This document shows, one piece after another, positions 9,055-16,471 of a stretch of DNA of 64,000 bases. The notes beneath the pieces are model-generated. The model was given only the letters and a program-made list of their open reading frames with translations, made no database searches and was not told where the DNA came from. Position numbers and translations under genes: made by a program. The first letter of the stretch is position 1, and every line of letters starts with the position of its first letter. Source of the DNA: Acidovorax sp. KKS102 (GTDB lineage: Bacteria > Pseudomonadota > Gammaproteobacteria > Burkholderiales > Burkholderiaceae_C); NCBI RefSeq assembly GCF_000302535.1, contig NC_018708.1, forward strand, positions 2,480,001-2,544,000. The letters are read 5' to 3'.

Positions 9055-10332
9055 TCACTTCTTGCCGAAGAATTCGATGGCCCGGCGCAGCTCTGGCGCG
9101 TGTGCAGCGCGCTCCGCCAGGGTTTCGTTTTTCTGCACCGCGTCCCAAGCCTGCTGCAGGCTGGCCACGCCAGCGGCCGCGCCATCGGGGTGGGCCAGAA
9201 TGCCGCCACCGGACATGAACAGCAGGTCGTTGCTATGCACACTGTCCCAGGTGGCGGGCACCGTGCCGGCCCACTGGCCGTTGGAGAAGGCGGGCAGCAC
9301 GCGGTCATCCAGTCCTTCGCACAGCGGGGCCAGTGTGTCGTGGGCGGACTCGATCACTTCCTCATCGGTCTGCGAGAACTTGCCCTGCAGGCCGTGCACA
9401 TGCATGTGGTCCACACCCGCCAAGCGCCACAGCGTCTGCCAGGCGTTGAACGAAAAGCCCAGTAGCGGGTGGCGCGACAGGGCGCCGTAGCCGTTGCGGT
9501 GGCCGTGCAGGGCCAGCGGGGTGTGGCGGCGCAGCGTCTGCACGGCGGAGTAGCCGCACCAGTTCAGGCTGACCATCACACAACTGCCACCCTCGGCGGC
9601 AATCAGGTCGGCATGGCGGCGCATGGCGTCGGTCTCATCGGTGATGTTGAACGCCACCATCACGAGCTTGCCGGTCTTGTCCTGGTGGGCCCGCACACGG
9701 CGCATCACGGATTTCACGCGGTCGGCCAGCGGGGCGTGCACCGGGTTGGCGCACACCTCGTCATCCTTGATGAAGTCCACCCCGGCGGCGCACAGGCGGC
9801 CCGCCAGTTCACCGGTTTCTTCGGCCGATAAACCCACGTTGGGTTTGATGATGGTGCCGATGAGCGGGCGGCCCTGCACGCCGGTCAGCGCGCGTGTGCC
9901 TGCAATACCTTGGCGGGGCATATCAAACTGCTCGCGGTAGGCGCGGGGCAGCTTCATCGACTCCAGACGCAAACCGGTGACCTCGCCCAGGTCGAACAGG
10001 TTGCCCGACACCGTGGCTGCCAGCGTCGGCAGGTTGGGGCCGATGTTGCCGCACGGAAAGCTCACGCGCAGCCGGGCGCGCTGCCAGGTCTGCGGCGTGC
10101 CGAACATGCCGCGCCGCTGCATCCAGCCGTTGGGCAGCGAGGGGACGAGCGCCACGTCCAGCAGCTCGATGGATTCGACCGTGGCGCGGGCGCGTTCGCG
10201 CAGCGCATCGGTCTCGCCCTCCACCCGGGTGAAGGTGCCACACGATTGCTCGCCCGCCAGTACCTCGGCCACGTGGGCGGGGTCCAGCGGGGTTTCGATC
10301 AGATAGGTGGCTTCAAAGCGGTCTGGGGACAT
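9055..10332 (-). CDS. RuBisCO-like protein (form IV)
   Basis: A 425-residue RuBisCO-superfamily enzyme that probably acts on a phosphorylated oxo acid rather than ribulose bisphosphate. The carbamylation/metal motif is intact: DFIKDDE, with K189, D191 and E192. The TIIKPNVGLS loop keeps the first lysine (K163) but has N165 where true RuBisCO has a second lysine. Loop 6 reads HGLQGKF with K318. SGGG at 374-377 would bind phosphate. Loss of one substrate lysine with retention of the metal site is typical of RLPs with enolase, decarboxylase or hydrolase chemistry. It lies between the VOC gene and the DUF1537 kinase, whose product it would use, as in OiaX/OiaT of D-apionate catabolism. The exact reaction cannot be read from sequence. 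Confidence 0.92.
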   Translation of the reverse strand: MSPDRFEATYLIETPLDPAHVAEVLAGEQSCGTFTRVEGETDALRERARATVESIELLDVALVPSLPNGWMQRRGMFGTPQTWQRARLRVSFPCGNIGPNLPTLAATVSGNLFDLGEVTGLRLESMKLPRAYREQFDMPRQGIAGTRALTGVQGRPLIGTIIKPNVGLSAEETGELAGRLCAAGVDFIKDDEVCANPVHAPLADRVKSVMRRVRAHQDKTGKLVMVAFNITDETDAMRRHADLIAAEGGSCVMVSLNWCGYSAVQTLRRHTPLALHGHRNGYGALSRHPLLGFSFNAWQTLWRLAGVDHMHVHGLQGKFSQTDEEVIESAHDTLAPLCEGLDDRVLPAFSNGQWAGTVPATWDSVHSNDLLFMSGGGILAHPDGAAAGVASLQQAWDAVQKNETLAERAAHAPELRRAIEFFGKK

Positions 10333-10343
10333 GGGCAGAGTGC

Positions 10344-10405
10344 ACTATGGTTTTGATAGCTGCTAGCGCTTTAAAGATAAGCACTAGAGGGCTATTTGGC
10401 TTGAA
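10344..10405 (+). repeat. Dispersed repeat copy (intergenic, RLP/VOC genes)
   Basis: Contains GGTTTTGATAGCTGCTAGCGC, then AAGCACTAGAGGGCTATTTGG and a TTGAAA end. It is one of the best-preserved copies of the repeat found eight times in this window. It fills the space between the start of the RuBisCO-like gene and the stop codon of the upstream VOC gene. Confidence 0.75.
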
Positions 10406-10406
10406 A

Positions 10407-10949
10407 TCAGATCTTGGAGAGGTCCGGGAAAGGACGTACCGGGTCGGTCTTGCCGTCCCAAGTTTCCGACTCGGCGCGGATCAGGTCGAACATGCGGCCT
10501 TTGGGGCCAGCCACTTCCGACAGCTCGATCACCGTGCCGGGGTGGTATTCGGTGTCGAAGTACACAAACCGGCCCTTTTCGCCCACCTCGCCACTCATCA
10601 GCGCCTTAAAGCCTTGGGCGGTCAGGCGCGCCAGGTCCGCGTCGTAGTCGCTGGTCCAGTAGGCCACGTGCTGCAGCCCGGTGCGCCCGGCCTGCAAAAA
10701 GTCGCGGTACATCGAGGGCACGTCGTTGCGGGTCTGGATCAGCTCGACCTGCACGTAGCCGGAGTTGGCCAGCGCCACCGAGTTGTGCGGCTCGTGCGAC
10801 TCGCCCCGATAGACATAGTTCTTGATCGGAACCTTGGGGTTGTAGAACCAGGGGCCCACGCCCAGGGTCTTGCTCCAGTAGTCCATGGCGGCTTCGATGT
10901 CGTGGACCACATAGCCCAGCTGGCGGATGGCGCCGAAATGACGGCTCAT
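10407..10949 (-). CDS. VOC family protein (glyoxalase/epimerase-type fold)
   Basis: A 180-residue metalloenzyme-fold protein (vicinal oxygen chelate). Two beta-alpha-beta-beta-beta modules are recognisable: the first begins IRQLGYVVHDIEAAMDYW (about 8-25), the second LQHVAYWTSDYDADLARL (about 95-112). A glutamate in the late strand is followed by a conserved-looking C-terminal tail. The family includes methylmalonyl-CoA epimerase, glyoxalase I, isomerases and dioxygenases, so chemistry is open; metal ligands would be H98 or nearby and a Glu around 145. The ATG at 10949 has a good AAGGAAAC site upstream. It sits between the ABC transporter and the RLP/kinase genes and is probably a pathway enzyme, perhaps an isomerase or epimerase acting before the kinase (inference). 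Confidence 0.8.
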   Translation of the reverse strand: MSRHFGAIRQLGYVVHDIEAAMDYWSKTLGVGPWFYNPKVPIKNYVYRGESHEPHNSVALANSGYVQVELIQTRNDVPSMYRDFLQAGRTGLQHVAYWTSDYDADLARLTAQGFKALMSGEVGEKGRFVYFDTEYHPGTVIELSEVAGPKGRMFDLIRAESETWDGKTDPVRPFPDLSKI

Positions 10950-10992
10950 AAGAGTTTCCTTTGGTGGTGATGGGGCGGGGCAGGGCGCAGCC

Positions 10993-11017
10993 GGGCGGGT
11001 GGCATGGCCCACCGCCC
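10993..11017 (-). other. Intercistronic hairpin between binding-protein and VOC genes
   Basis: GGGCGGGTGG (10993-11002) pairs with CCACCGCCC (11009-11017) around a 6-base loop with one bulged base. No T run follows, so it is unlikely to be a full terminator. A hairpin just after a binding-protein gene often protects its mRNA and lowers expression of the next genes; this role is inferred. Confidence 0.5.
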
Positions 11018-11058
11018 GTCATGTCGCCCCACGTTGCAGGCGCTGGGTTGGAAGGCGC

Positions 11059-11859
11059 TTACTTGGCGCCGTCGATGATTTCTTTGGGGATCGGCACGCC
11101 CGCGTACTTCAGGTGGATGTCGTTGAGCTTGCCGTTGGTCAGGTTGGTCTTGATCCAGCCGTTGACGGCCTTCATCAGCTCGGGTTGGCCCTTGCGCATG
11201 GCCATGCCCAACTGGTAGGACTGCAGGATGAACTTGGTCTCGAACTCGCGGGCGGGGTTCTTCTTGGCAATGGCCGCGATGATGGGCGGCGTGATGGCCA
11301 CGATATCGGCCTGGCCCGTGGCGGCAGCGGTGATGGAGGCAGATTCATCATCAAAGCGCACCACCTTGGCCTGCGGCGCGCGCTCGGTCACGATCTTGTC
11401 CTGCGGGCCGCCGCGGGTCACGGCCACGGTCTTGCCGGCCAGGTCGTCGATGTTGGTGAGCTTGAGGCTCTTGGGCGCGCCCACGGCCGCCTGGATGGCG
11501 CCGTAGGGCATGGAGAAGTCCACGGCCTTCTGGCGCTCGGGCGTGATGGAGAGCGACGAGATGATCAGGTCCACCTTGTTCGACAGCAGGTTGGGGATGC
11601 GCGCGGAGTTGGTGGTGTTCACGATCTCCAGCGTCAGGCCCAGGTCCTTGGCCAGCAACTCGGCCGCTTCCACGTCCGAGCCCACGGGCTTCATCTTCTC
11701 GTCCACATAGCCATAGAACGGCGCGCCAAAGTCGATGCCCACGCGCAGTTTGCCTGCGGACTTGATCTCGGCCAGGTCTGCCATGGCGGGCAGGCACAGG
11801 GCGGCTGCGGCGGTGGCGAGCAGGGCGCGGCGCAGGATGCGGGTGCGGGAAGCGGTCAT
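11059..11859 (-). CDS. ABC transporter substrate-binding protein, polar amino acid type
   Basis: Periplasmic receptor of the adjacent ABC importer (266 residues, SBP_bac_3 family). A basic N-terminus, a hydrophobic segment and an AMA cleavage site near residue 27 form a signal peptide. The mature part has family marks: GKLRVGIDFGAPFYGYVDE near the start, then GSDVEAAELLAKDLG, and DLIISSLSITPERQKAVDFS in the first lobe. The ATG at 11859 follows AGGAGACATTTCAC. The family usually binds polar amino acids, but members also take opines and other small organic ions. Here the neighbours are sugar-acid-type enzymes, so an acidic or amino-sugar-acid ligand is possible (inference). Confidence 0.9.
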   Translation of the reverse strand: MTASRTRILRRALLATAAAALCLPAMADLAEIKSAGKLRVGIDFGAPFYGYVDEKMKPVGSDVEAAELLAKDLGLTLEIVNTTNSARIPNLLSNKVDLIISSLSITPERQKAVDFSMPYGAIQAAVGAPKSLKLTNIDDLAGKTVAVTRGGPQDKIVTERAPQAKVVRFDDESASITAAATGQADIVAITPPIIAAIAKKNPAREFETKFILQSYQLGMAMRKGQPELMKAVNGWIKTNLTNGKLNDIHLKYAGVPIPKEIIDGAK

Positions 11860-11910
11860 GTGAAATGTCTCCTGGTGGTTTTTGGCAAGGGAATCAAAAA
11901 AAGGAACGGA

Positions 11911-12693
11911 TCACAGCCCGTGCGACAGAAAGTCGCGCAGCTCGGCCGTTTGCGGGTTCTTCAGCATGCCGCCGGGGCCTGTCTCCCAGACCTTGCCCTC
12001 GTGCATGTAGATCACGGTGTCGGCCACGCGCGCAGCAAATTCCATTTCGTGGGTGACCAGCACCATGGTCATGCCGCCCTGGGCTAGCGATTCGATGACG
12101 CGCAGCACCTCGCCGGTCAGCTGTGGGTCCAGCGCCGAGGTCACTTCGTCGAACAGCATCACCTGCGGCTCCATGGCCAGCGACCGGGCAATGGCCACGC
12201 GCTGCTGCTGGCCGCCCGATAGCTGCTCGGGGTAGGCCTGCGCCTTGTCGGCCAGGCCCACCTGCTGCAGGGTGCGGGCGGCAATGGCGCGCGCCTGGGC
12301 GGCGGGCAGGTTCTTGACGGCCTTGGGCGCGAGCGTGATGTTCTGCTCCACCGTCAGGTGCGGGAACAGGTTGTAGCTCTGGAACACGATGCCCACGTCC
12401 TGGCGCAGCTGGCGCAGGTCGATGGCCGGGTCGTGCACCGCGTGGCCGCACACGTGGATGGTGCCGCTGTCGATGATCTCCAGCCGGTCGATGCAGCGCA
12501 GCGCCGTGCTTTTGCCCGACCCGCTCTTGCCAATGATGGCCACGACCTGGCCCTTGGGAATGGAAAACGACACGCCCTTGAGCACCTGGTTGCTGCCAAA
12601 GCGCTTGTGCACATCCTTCAGCTCAACGACGGTGGGCGCAGGCGAAGCCGCTGGCTGGGAGGGTTGCGCGGCAGCGTCTCGGGCGAGGTTCAT
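11911..12693 (-). CDS. ABC transporter ATP-binding protein, amino acid (GlnQ) type
   Basis: Cytoplasmic ATPase of the importer, 260 residues. It shows Walker A GKSGSGKST, the ABC signature LSGGQQQR and Walker B VMLFDEVTSALD with the following switch H in VTHEMEFAAR, all of GlnQ/HisP type. Two starts are possible: ATG at 12711, which forms an ATGA overlap with the stop of the upstream permease, and ATG at 12693, six codons later. The latter has a weak GAGAAG upstream. The 12693 start is given here, but the overlapping one is equally plausible and adds MKREDT. The first 20 or so residues are an Ala/Pro-rich tail not present in E. coli GlnQ. Confidence 0.93.
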   Translation of the reverse strand: MNLARDAAAQPSQPAASPAPTVVELKDVHKRFGSNQVLKGVSFSIPKGQVVAIIGKSGSGKSTALRCIDRLEIIDSGTIHVCGHAVHDPAIDLRQLRQDVGIVFQSYNLFPHLTVEQNITLAPKAVKNLPAAQARAIAARTLQQVGLADKAQAYPEQLSGGQQQRVAIARSLAMEPQVMLFDEVTSALDPQLTGEVLRVIESLAQGGMTMVLVTHEMEFAARVADTVIYMHEGKVWETGPGGMLKNPQTAELRDFLSHGL

Positions 12694-12707
12694 GGTGTCT
12701 TCTCGTT

Positions 12708-13394
12708 TCATGCGGTGGTCACAGAAGGGGTGGCTGTGCCACGGTTTCCAAACTGCTGGCGCTGCTCCAGCTTGCGGCTCCAGACCGACAGCGGGTAGCA
12801 CATCGCGAAGTACACGATGGCAATCAGCAGGTACACGGTGAACGGCTGGAAGATGGAGTTGTTGATGAGCTGCCCGGCACGCACCAGCTCGATGAACCCC
12901 ACGATGGACGCGAGCGATGTGTTCTTGACGATCTGCACCATGAAGCCCACCGTGGGCGGGGTGGCAATGCGCACCGCCTGGGGCAGCACCACCAGCCGCA
13001 TGCGCTGGGTGCGCGATAGGGCCAGGCATTCGGCCGCCTCCCACTGCGTGCGCGGCACCGATTCGATGCAACCGCGCCAGATCTCGCCCAGGTAGGCACT
13101 GACGTAAACAATCATCGCGATGCTGGCGGCCACGATGGCGGGCAGCTCCAGCCCCATGATGGACAGGCCGAAGTAGCACAGGAACAGCACCACCAGCAGC
13201 GGCGTGCCCTGGATGATCTGGATCCACGCAATGGTGGCCCAGCGCACCGCCTTGATGGGGCTGACGCGGCACAGCGCAATCACGCCCCCGGCCAGGCCGC
13301 CGCCCACAAAGGCGATCAGCGACAGGCCGATGGTCCACAGCGCGCCGAACAGCAGGTACTGCAGGTGGTAGGCATTCAGTCCGCCGTCGATCAT
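12708..13394 (-). CDS. ABC transporter permease, amino acid (HisMQ) type, second subunit
   Basis: Integral inner-membrane subunit, 228 residues with about five hydrophobic segments. It carries the cytoplasmic EAA loop that contacts the ATPase, here WEAAECLALSRTQRMRLVVLP at about 128-148. The ATG at 13394 forms an ATGA overlap with the stop of the upstream permease gene, indicating translational coupling; the gene's own stop overlaps the possible 12711 start of the ATPase. Together with the next permease it makes the heterodimeric pore usual for polar amino acid importers. Confidence 0.92.
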   Translation of the reverse strand: MIDGGLNAYHLQYLLFGALWTIGLSLIAFVGGGLAGGVIALCRVSPIKAVRWATIAWIQIIQGTPLLVVLFLCYFGLSIMGLELPAIVAASIAMIVYVSAYLGEIWRGCIESVPRTQWEAAECLALSRTQRMRLVVLPQAVRIATPPTVGFMVQIVKNTSLASIVGFIELVRAGQLINNSIFQPFTVYLLIAIVYFAMCYPLSVWSRKLEQRQQFGNRGTATPSVTTA

Positions 13395-14074
13395 TTGGCG
13401 CTCCTCAATTTGCGTTGGCGCGTGAACACGATCTGGCCGAACAGCCACAGTCCGGCACGCATCAGCAGCGACAGCACCAGGTAGGCCACGGCGACCAGGA
13501 TGTAGGCCTCGAAGGGGCGGAAGGTTTCAGACTGCACGCGGGCCGCGATGGCCGTAAGCTCCTCCACCGAGATCTGGGAGGTGATAGACGAGGCCAGCAT
13601 CAGCAGCACGAACTGGCTGGTGAGCGCGGGGTAGACCTTCTCCATGGCAGGACGCAGCACCACATGCCAGTACACCTGCCGCCGCGTCAGGCCCAGGCAT
13701 TCGGCTGCCTCGATCTGGCCCTTGTGGATCGAGTCCATGCCGGCGCGCATGATTTCGCAGGTGTAGGCCGCCACGTTGATCACCAGCGTCAGCAACGCCG
13801 CCGCAAATGCAGGCACCTTCCAGCCCAGGCTGGCCAGGCCGAAGAACACCAGAAACACCTGCACCAGCAGCGGCGTGTTGCGCAGCACCTCCACATAGGC
13901 GCCACAGGCCTTGGCCACCCAAGGCGTGTGGCCGCGCCGGCCAATCGCCAGCAGCGTGCCGCCCACAAAGCCAATCACCGTGGCCGGGAAGGACAGCAGG
14001 ATAGTCATCCAGGCCCCTTCCAGAAACTGGGGCCAGTTCGCCAGCACGCTGGCAAAGTCGAATTCGTATTGCAT
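13391..14074 (-). CDS. ABC transporter permease, amino acid (HisMQ) type, first subunit
   Basis: First gene of the seven-gene minus-strand operon that runs to the DUF1537 kinase. The product has 227 residues and about five membrane segments. The EAA loop reads IEAAECLGLTRRQVYWHVVL. It is homologous to the following permease and would pair with it. The 229-base divergent region shared with the LacI regulator should hold its promoter and operator. Confidence 0.92.
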   Translation of the reverse strand: MQYEFDFASVLANWPQFLEGAWMTILLSFPATVIGFVGGTLLAIGRRGHTPWVAKACGAYVEVLRNTPLLVQVFLVFFGLASLGWKVPAFAAALLTLVINVAAYTCEIMRAGMDSIHKGQIEAAECLGLTRRQVYWHVVLRPAMEKVYPALTSQFVLLMLASSITSQISVEELTAIAARVQSETFRPFEAYILVAVAYLVLSLLMRAGLWLFGQIVFTRQRKLRSAK

Positions 14075-14221
14075 GAAGCCGCAGCAGCGATCTAGCCCAC
14101 GCGGGCGGTGCAGGGCGCGTGTCGGCGGAAGGAAGAAGGGATAGCAGGCATGGGCTTGTCTCCTGTGCAGTCGGTCTGTGCCGCCGCAATCTAGGGTTTG
14201 TACTGATCGAATTTGATGCCT

Positions 14222-14233
14222 TTCGGCACCGAA
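14222..14233. promoter_or_regulatory. Short dyad TTCGG-CA-CCGAA in the divergent promoter region
   Basis: A 12-base perfect dyad with a 2-base centre lies between the ABC operon and the lacI-type gene. It could be an operator half-site arrangement; there is no independent support. Confidence 0.3.
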
Positions 14234-14255
14234 GCTGCAGTGATACTATCCGCAG

Positions 14256-14290
14256 AATCCATCAAATACCAGCAAATGAAATGATGGATT
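14256..14290. promoter_or_regulatory. Inverted repeat AATCCATCA / TGATGGATT upstream of the LacI-type regulator
   Basis: A perfect 9-bp inverted repeat with a 17-base spacer ends 13 bases before the regulator's ATG. Its position in the divergent intergenic region fits an operator for autoregulation and control of the ABC/RLP operon. The spacer is longer than in classic LacI operators, so the assignment is tentative. Confidence 0.4.
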
Positions 14291-14303
14291 TTGATTGATT
14301 TTT

Positions 14304-15350
14304 ATGTCCAAACACCCTCGCATCCCCGATATCGCCCAGTTGTCCGGCGTCTCCACCGCCACGGTGGACCGGGTGCTCAACCAGCGCGCGGGCGTGCGCA
14401 GCGCCACCGTGCAGCGCGTGATGCAGGCGGCCATCAGCCTTGGGTATTTGCCGCAGGCAGAGGCGCAAGCGACGCTGCAGGCCCAGCCGCAGCCCCTGCG
14501 TTTGATGGTGCTGATCCCCGAGGGCAGCAACCGCTTTTTGCAGATGCTGGGCGATGTGATCGGCTACGCGCAGGAGCACTGGGCACCCTTTAACGTGCGC
14601 TGCCAGGCGGCCTACATCGAGAGCTTCAACCCGGATGCTTTGGCCAAAGCGCTGCTGCTCCACGGCAAGCGCTGCGACGGCATTGCCTTCATGGCGTTGG
14701 AGCACCCCGTGGTGCGCGAGGCCGTGGCGCAACTGGCCGAACAGGGCGTGCCCACCGTCACGCTGATCTCGGACCTGTCGAGTTCGCGCCGGGCGGCCTA
14801 TGTGGGGCTGGACAACCGCGCGGCGGGCCGTACCGCCGGCTACCTCATTGCCCGCTTCATGGGCCCGCCGGCGCACGGCCGCAACGCGCGCGTGGCGATG
14901 ATCGTGGGCTCGCTGCGCTACCGTGCGCACGAGGAGCGCGAGGCAGGCTTTCTGCACTTGTTCGAAGAACAATTCCCTTTGGTGCAGGTGGTGGGCGTGC
15001 GCGAGGGCCAGGACGACGCCGAGCGCAACTACCAGCAGGCGCGCAGCCTGCTGGAGCAGCACCCGGACCTGGCCGGCATCTACAACATCGGTGGCGGCGC
15101 CGAAGGCATCGGCCGCGCCCTCAAGGAGGCTGGGTTGGAGCACAAAGTCGTCTTCATCGGCCACGGCCTCACGCCGGACACCCGCGCGCTGCTGATCGAC
15201 GGCACCATGGATGCGGTCATCACGCAGAACCCGCTTGGCGCGGTGATGAACTGCGTGCGCATCTTTGCCAACCTGCGGGACGGGCGGGACGCCACGAGCG
15301 GTGTGGAGGCCACGCGCAGCCAAGTCATTTTTCGGGAAAACCTGCCCTAG
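14304..15350 (+). CDS. LacI family transcriptional regulator
   Basis: Probable ligand-responsive repressor of the divergent ABC/VOC/RLP/kinase operon; 348 residues. The N-terminal helix-turn-helix and hinge read IPDIAQLSGVSTATVDRVL followed by NQRAGVRSATVQRV (about 6-40). The rest is a periplasmic-binding-protein-like sensor domain of the sugar type, with RAAYVGLDNRAAGRTAGYL and later IYNIGGGAEGIGRAL. The ATG at 14304 is preferred over a TTG three codons upstream because family similarity starts there; neither has a clear ribosome-binding site. A sugar-type sensor argues that the inducer is a sugar, sugar acid or derivative. Confidence 0.9.
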   Translation: MSKHPRIPDIAQLSGVSTATVDRVLNQRAGVRSATVQRVMQAAISLGYLPQAEAQATLQAQPQPLRLMVLIPEGSNRFLQMLGDVIGYAQEHWAPFNVRCQAAYIESFNPDALAKALLLHGKRCDGIAFMALEHPVVREAVAQLAEQGVPTVTLISDLSSSRRAAYVGLDNRAAGRTAGYLIARFMGPPAHGRNARVAMIVGSLRYRAHEEREAGFLHLFEEQFPLVQVVGVREGQDDAERNYQQARSLLEQHPDLAGIYNIGGGAEGIGRALKEAGLEHKVVFIGHGLTPDTRALLIDGTMDAVITQNPLGAVMNCVRIFANLRDGRDATSGVEATRSQVIFRENLP

Positions 15351-15371
15351 CCAGTCTGGCCGATGGCGGGC

Positions 15372-16322
15372 CTACATTGCAGGCTTGGCAGCCTTCGGCA
15401 AGGGTGTCGGTGCGCTGCGGCGCCCGATCAGCATCACCCCCGCGAGCACCAGCGCCGCACCACCCATCTGCCACCAGGTCAACGGTTCATCCAGCAGCCA
15501 GACGCCAAAAAAGATCGTCAGGATGGGGCCTAGCGTGCCGATGAGCGCGGTCTTGGAGGCGCCAATGCGGCGGATGGCGGCAGAGGTCATGAACACGGGC
15601 AACACAGTGGAGAACACGGCCATGCCCAGCGCATGCAGGTAGACCGGCGCGGGCTGCACCAGCGCACCCGCAGGTTGCGACACCACAAAATGCAGCAGCG
15701 TGGCGCCGGTGGAGACCAGCATCGCCAGTGCCGTGAAGCGCGCCGCGCCCATGCGGCGTATGGCCGGCTCGCTGCCCGCCTGGTAGAACGCGTACGACAC
15801 GGCCGAGCCAAACACAAACCCTGCGCCCACCAACACGGCGTGCGAATCGCCCGCCACATGCAGGTCGTGCGCAAAGGCCAAGCCAATGCCGGCGTAGGAC
15901 AACAACAGCGCCCCCAGCTCCCGGCGAGAGGCCCGCTTGCCCATGAAGAGCACGCCGATCACGATGGTGAGCGTGGGGTAGGTGAAGAGGATCAACCGCT
16001 CCAGGCTGGCGGTGATGTACTGCAGGCCGATGAAGTCGAGAATGCTCGCGCCGTAGTAGCCCAGCAGGCCCAGTGCCACGATGGCCAGCCAGTCGCGCCC
16101 CGCCAGCGGGGCCAGGTTGCGGCTGGCGCGCCAGCCCACCCAGGCGAACACGGGCACCGAAAACGCCATGCGCAGGCACAGCAGGGTGACGGAGTCCACC
16201 GGCGCAGGCTGGGGTACGGCATAGGCCAGCTTCACAAAGATGGCTTTGAACGAGAAACCCAGCGCCGCGAGGATGGCGAGGGCGAGACCAAGGCGTTCGG
16301 AGGACCAATTTTTCCAGGGCAT
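15372..16322 (-). CDS. DMT superfamily (EamA) transporter
   Basis: Predicted inner-membrane exporter of 316 residues with ten hydrophobic segments in two EamA repeats. The N-terminal repeat begins LGLALAILAALGFSFKAIFV; the second repeat ends with ALIGTLGPILTIFFGVWLL and a short basic tail. The ATG at 16322 was chosen because the first membrane segment follows after about ten residues. The substrate cannot be inferred; the family exports amino acids, nucleosides and other metabolites. It is divergent from a LysR regulator that very likely controls it. Confidence 0.85.
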   Translation of the reverse strand: MPWKNWSSERLGLALAILAALGFSFKAIFVKLAYAVPQPAPVDSVTLLCLRMAFSVPVFAWVGWRASRNLAPLAGRDWLAIVALGLLGYYGASILDFIGLQYITASLERLILFTYPTLTIVIGVLFMGKRASRRELGALLLSYAGIGLAFAHDLHVAGDSHAVLVGAGFVFGSAVSYAFYQAGSEPAIRRMGAARFTALAMLVSTGATLLHFVVSQPAGALVQPAPVYLHALGMAVFSTVLPVFMTSAAIRRIGASKTALIGTLGPILTIFFGVWLLDEPLTWWQMGGAALVLAGVMLIGRRSAPTPLPKAAKPAM

Positions 16323-16419
16323 GTGTCGGGTTGGCGCTTTTCGTACGGTTATGCCGAACGATTTGCGTACTTTGTATCGGGATGGTTGGCATCCTGCCTT
16401 TGAATGCTGCAAGGCACAA

Positions 16420-16434
16420 TTGCTGATCCAGCAA
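16420..16434. promoter_or_regulatory. Dyad TTGCTG-ATC-CAGCAA in the DMT/LysR intergenic region
   Basis: A perfect 6-bp inverted repeat with a 3-base centre. It lies close to the larger dyad at 16439-16459 and may be a LysR-type binding site for the divergent pair. Confidence 0.35.
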
Positions 16435-16438
16435 CCAT

Positions 16439-16459
16439 GCGTTCGTTACTGACGAACGC
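16439..16459. promoter_or_regulatory. LysR-type dyad GCGTTCGT-TACTG-ACGAACGC
   Basis: A perfect 8-bp inverted repeat with a 5-base centre that contains a T-N11-A core (TCGTTACTGACGA). It ends 12 bases before the TTG start of the LysR gene. This fits the recognition/autoregulation site of the regulator; as an RNA hairpin it could also hinder translation. Confidence 0.5.
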
Positions 16460-16471
16460 CAGGGGCCCGCT

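Noticed and set aside
11860..11910. Terminator after the binding-protein promoter region (T run between binding-protein and ATPase genes)
   Set aside because: The T run has no hairpin in front of it.
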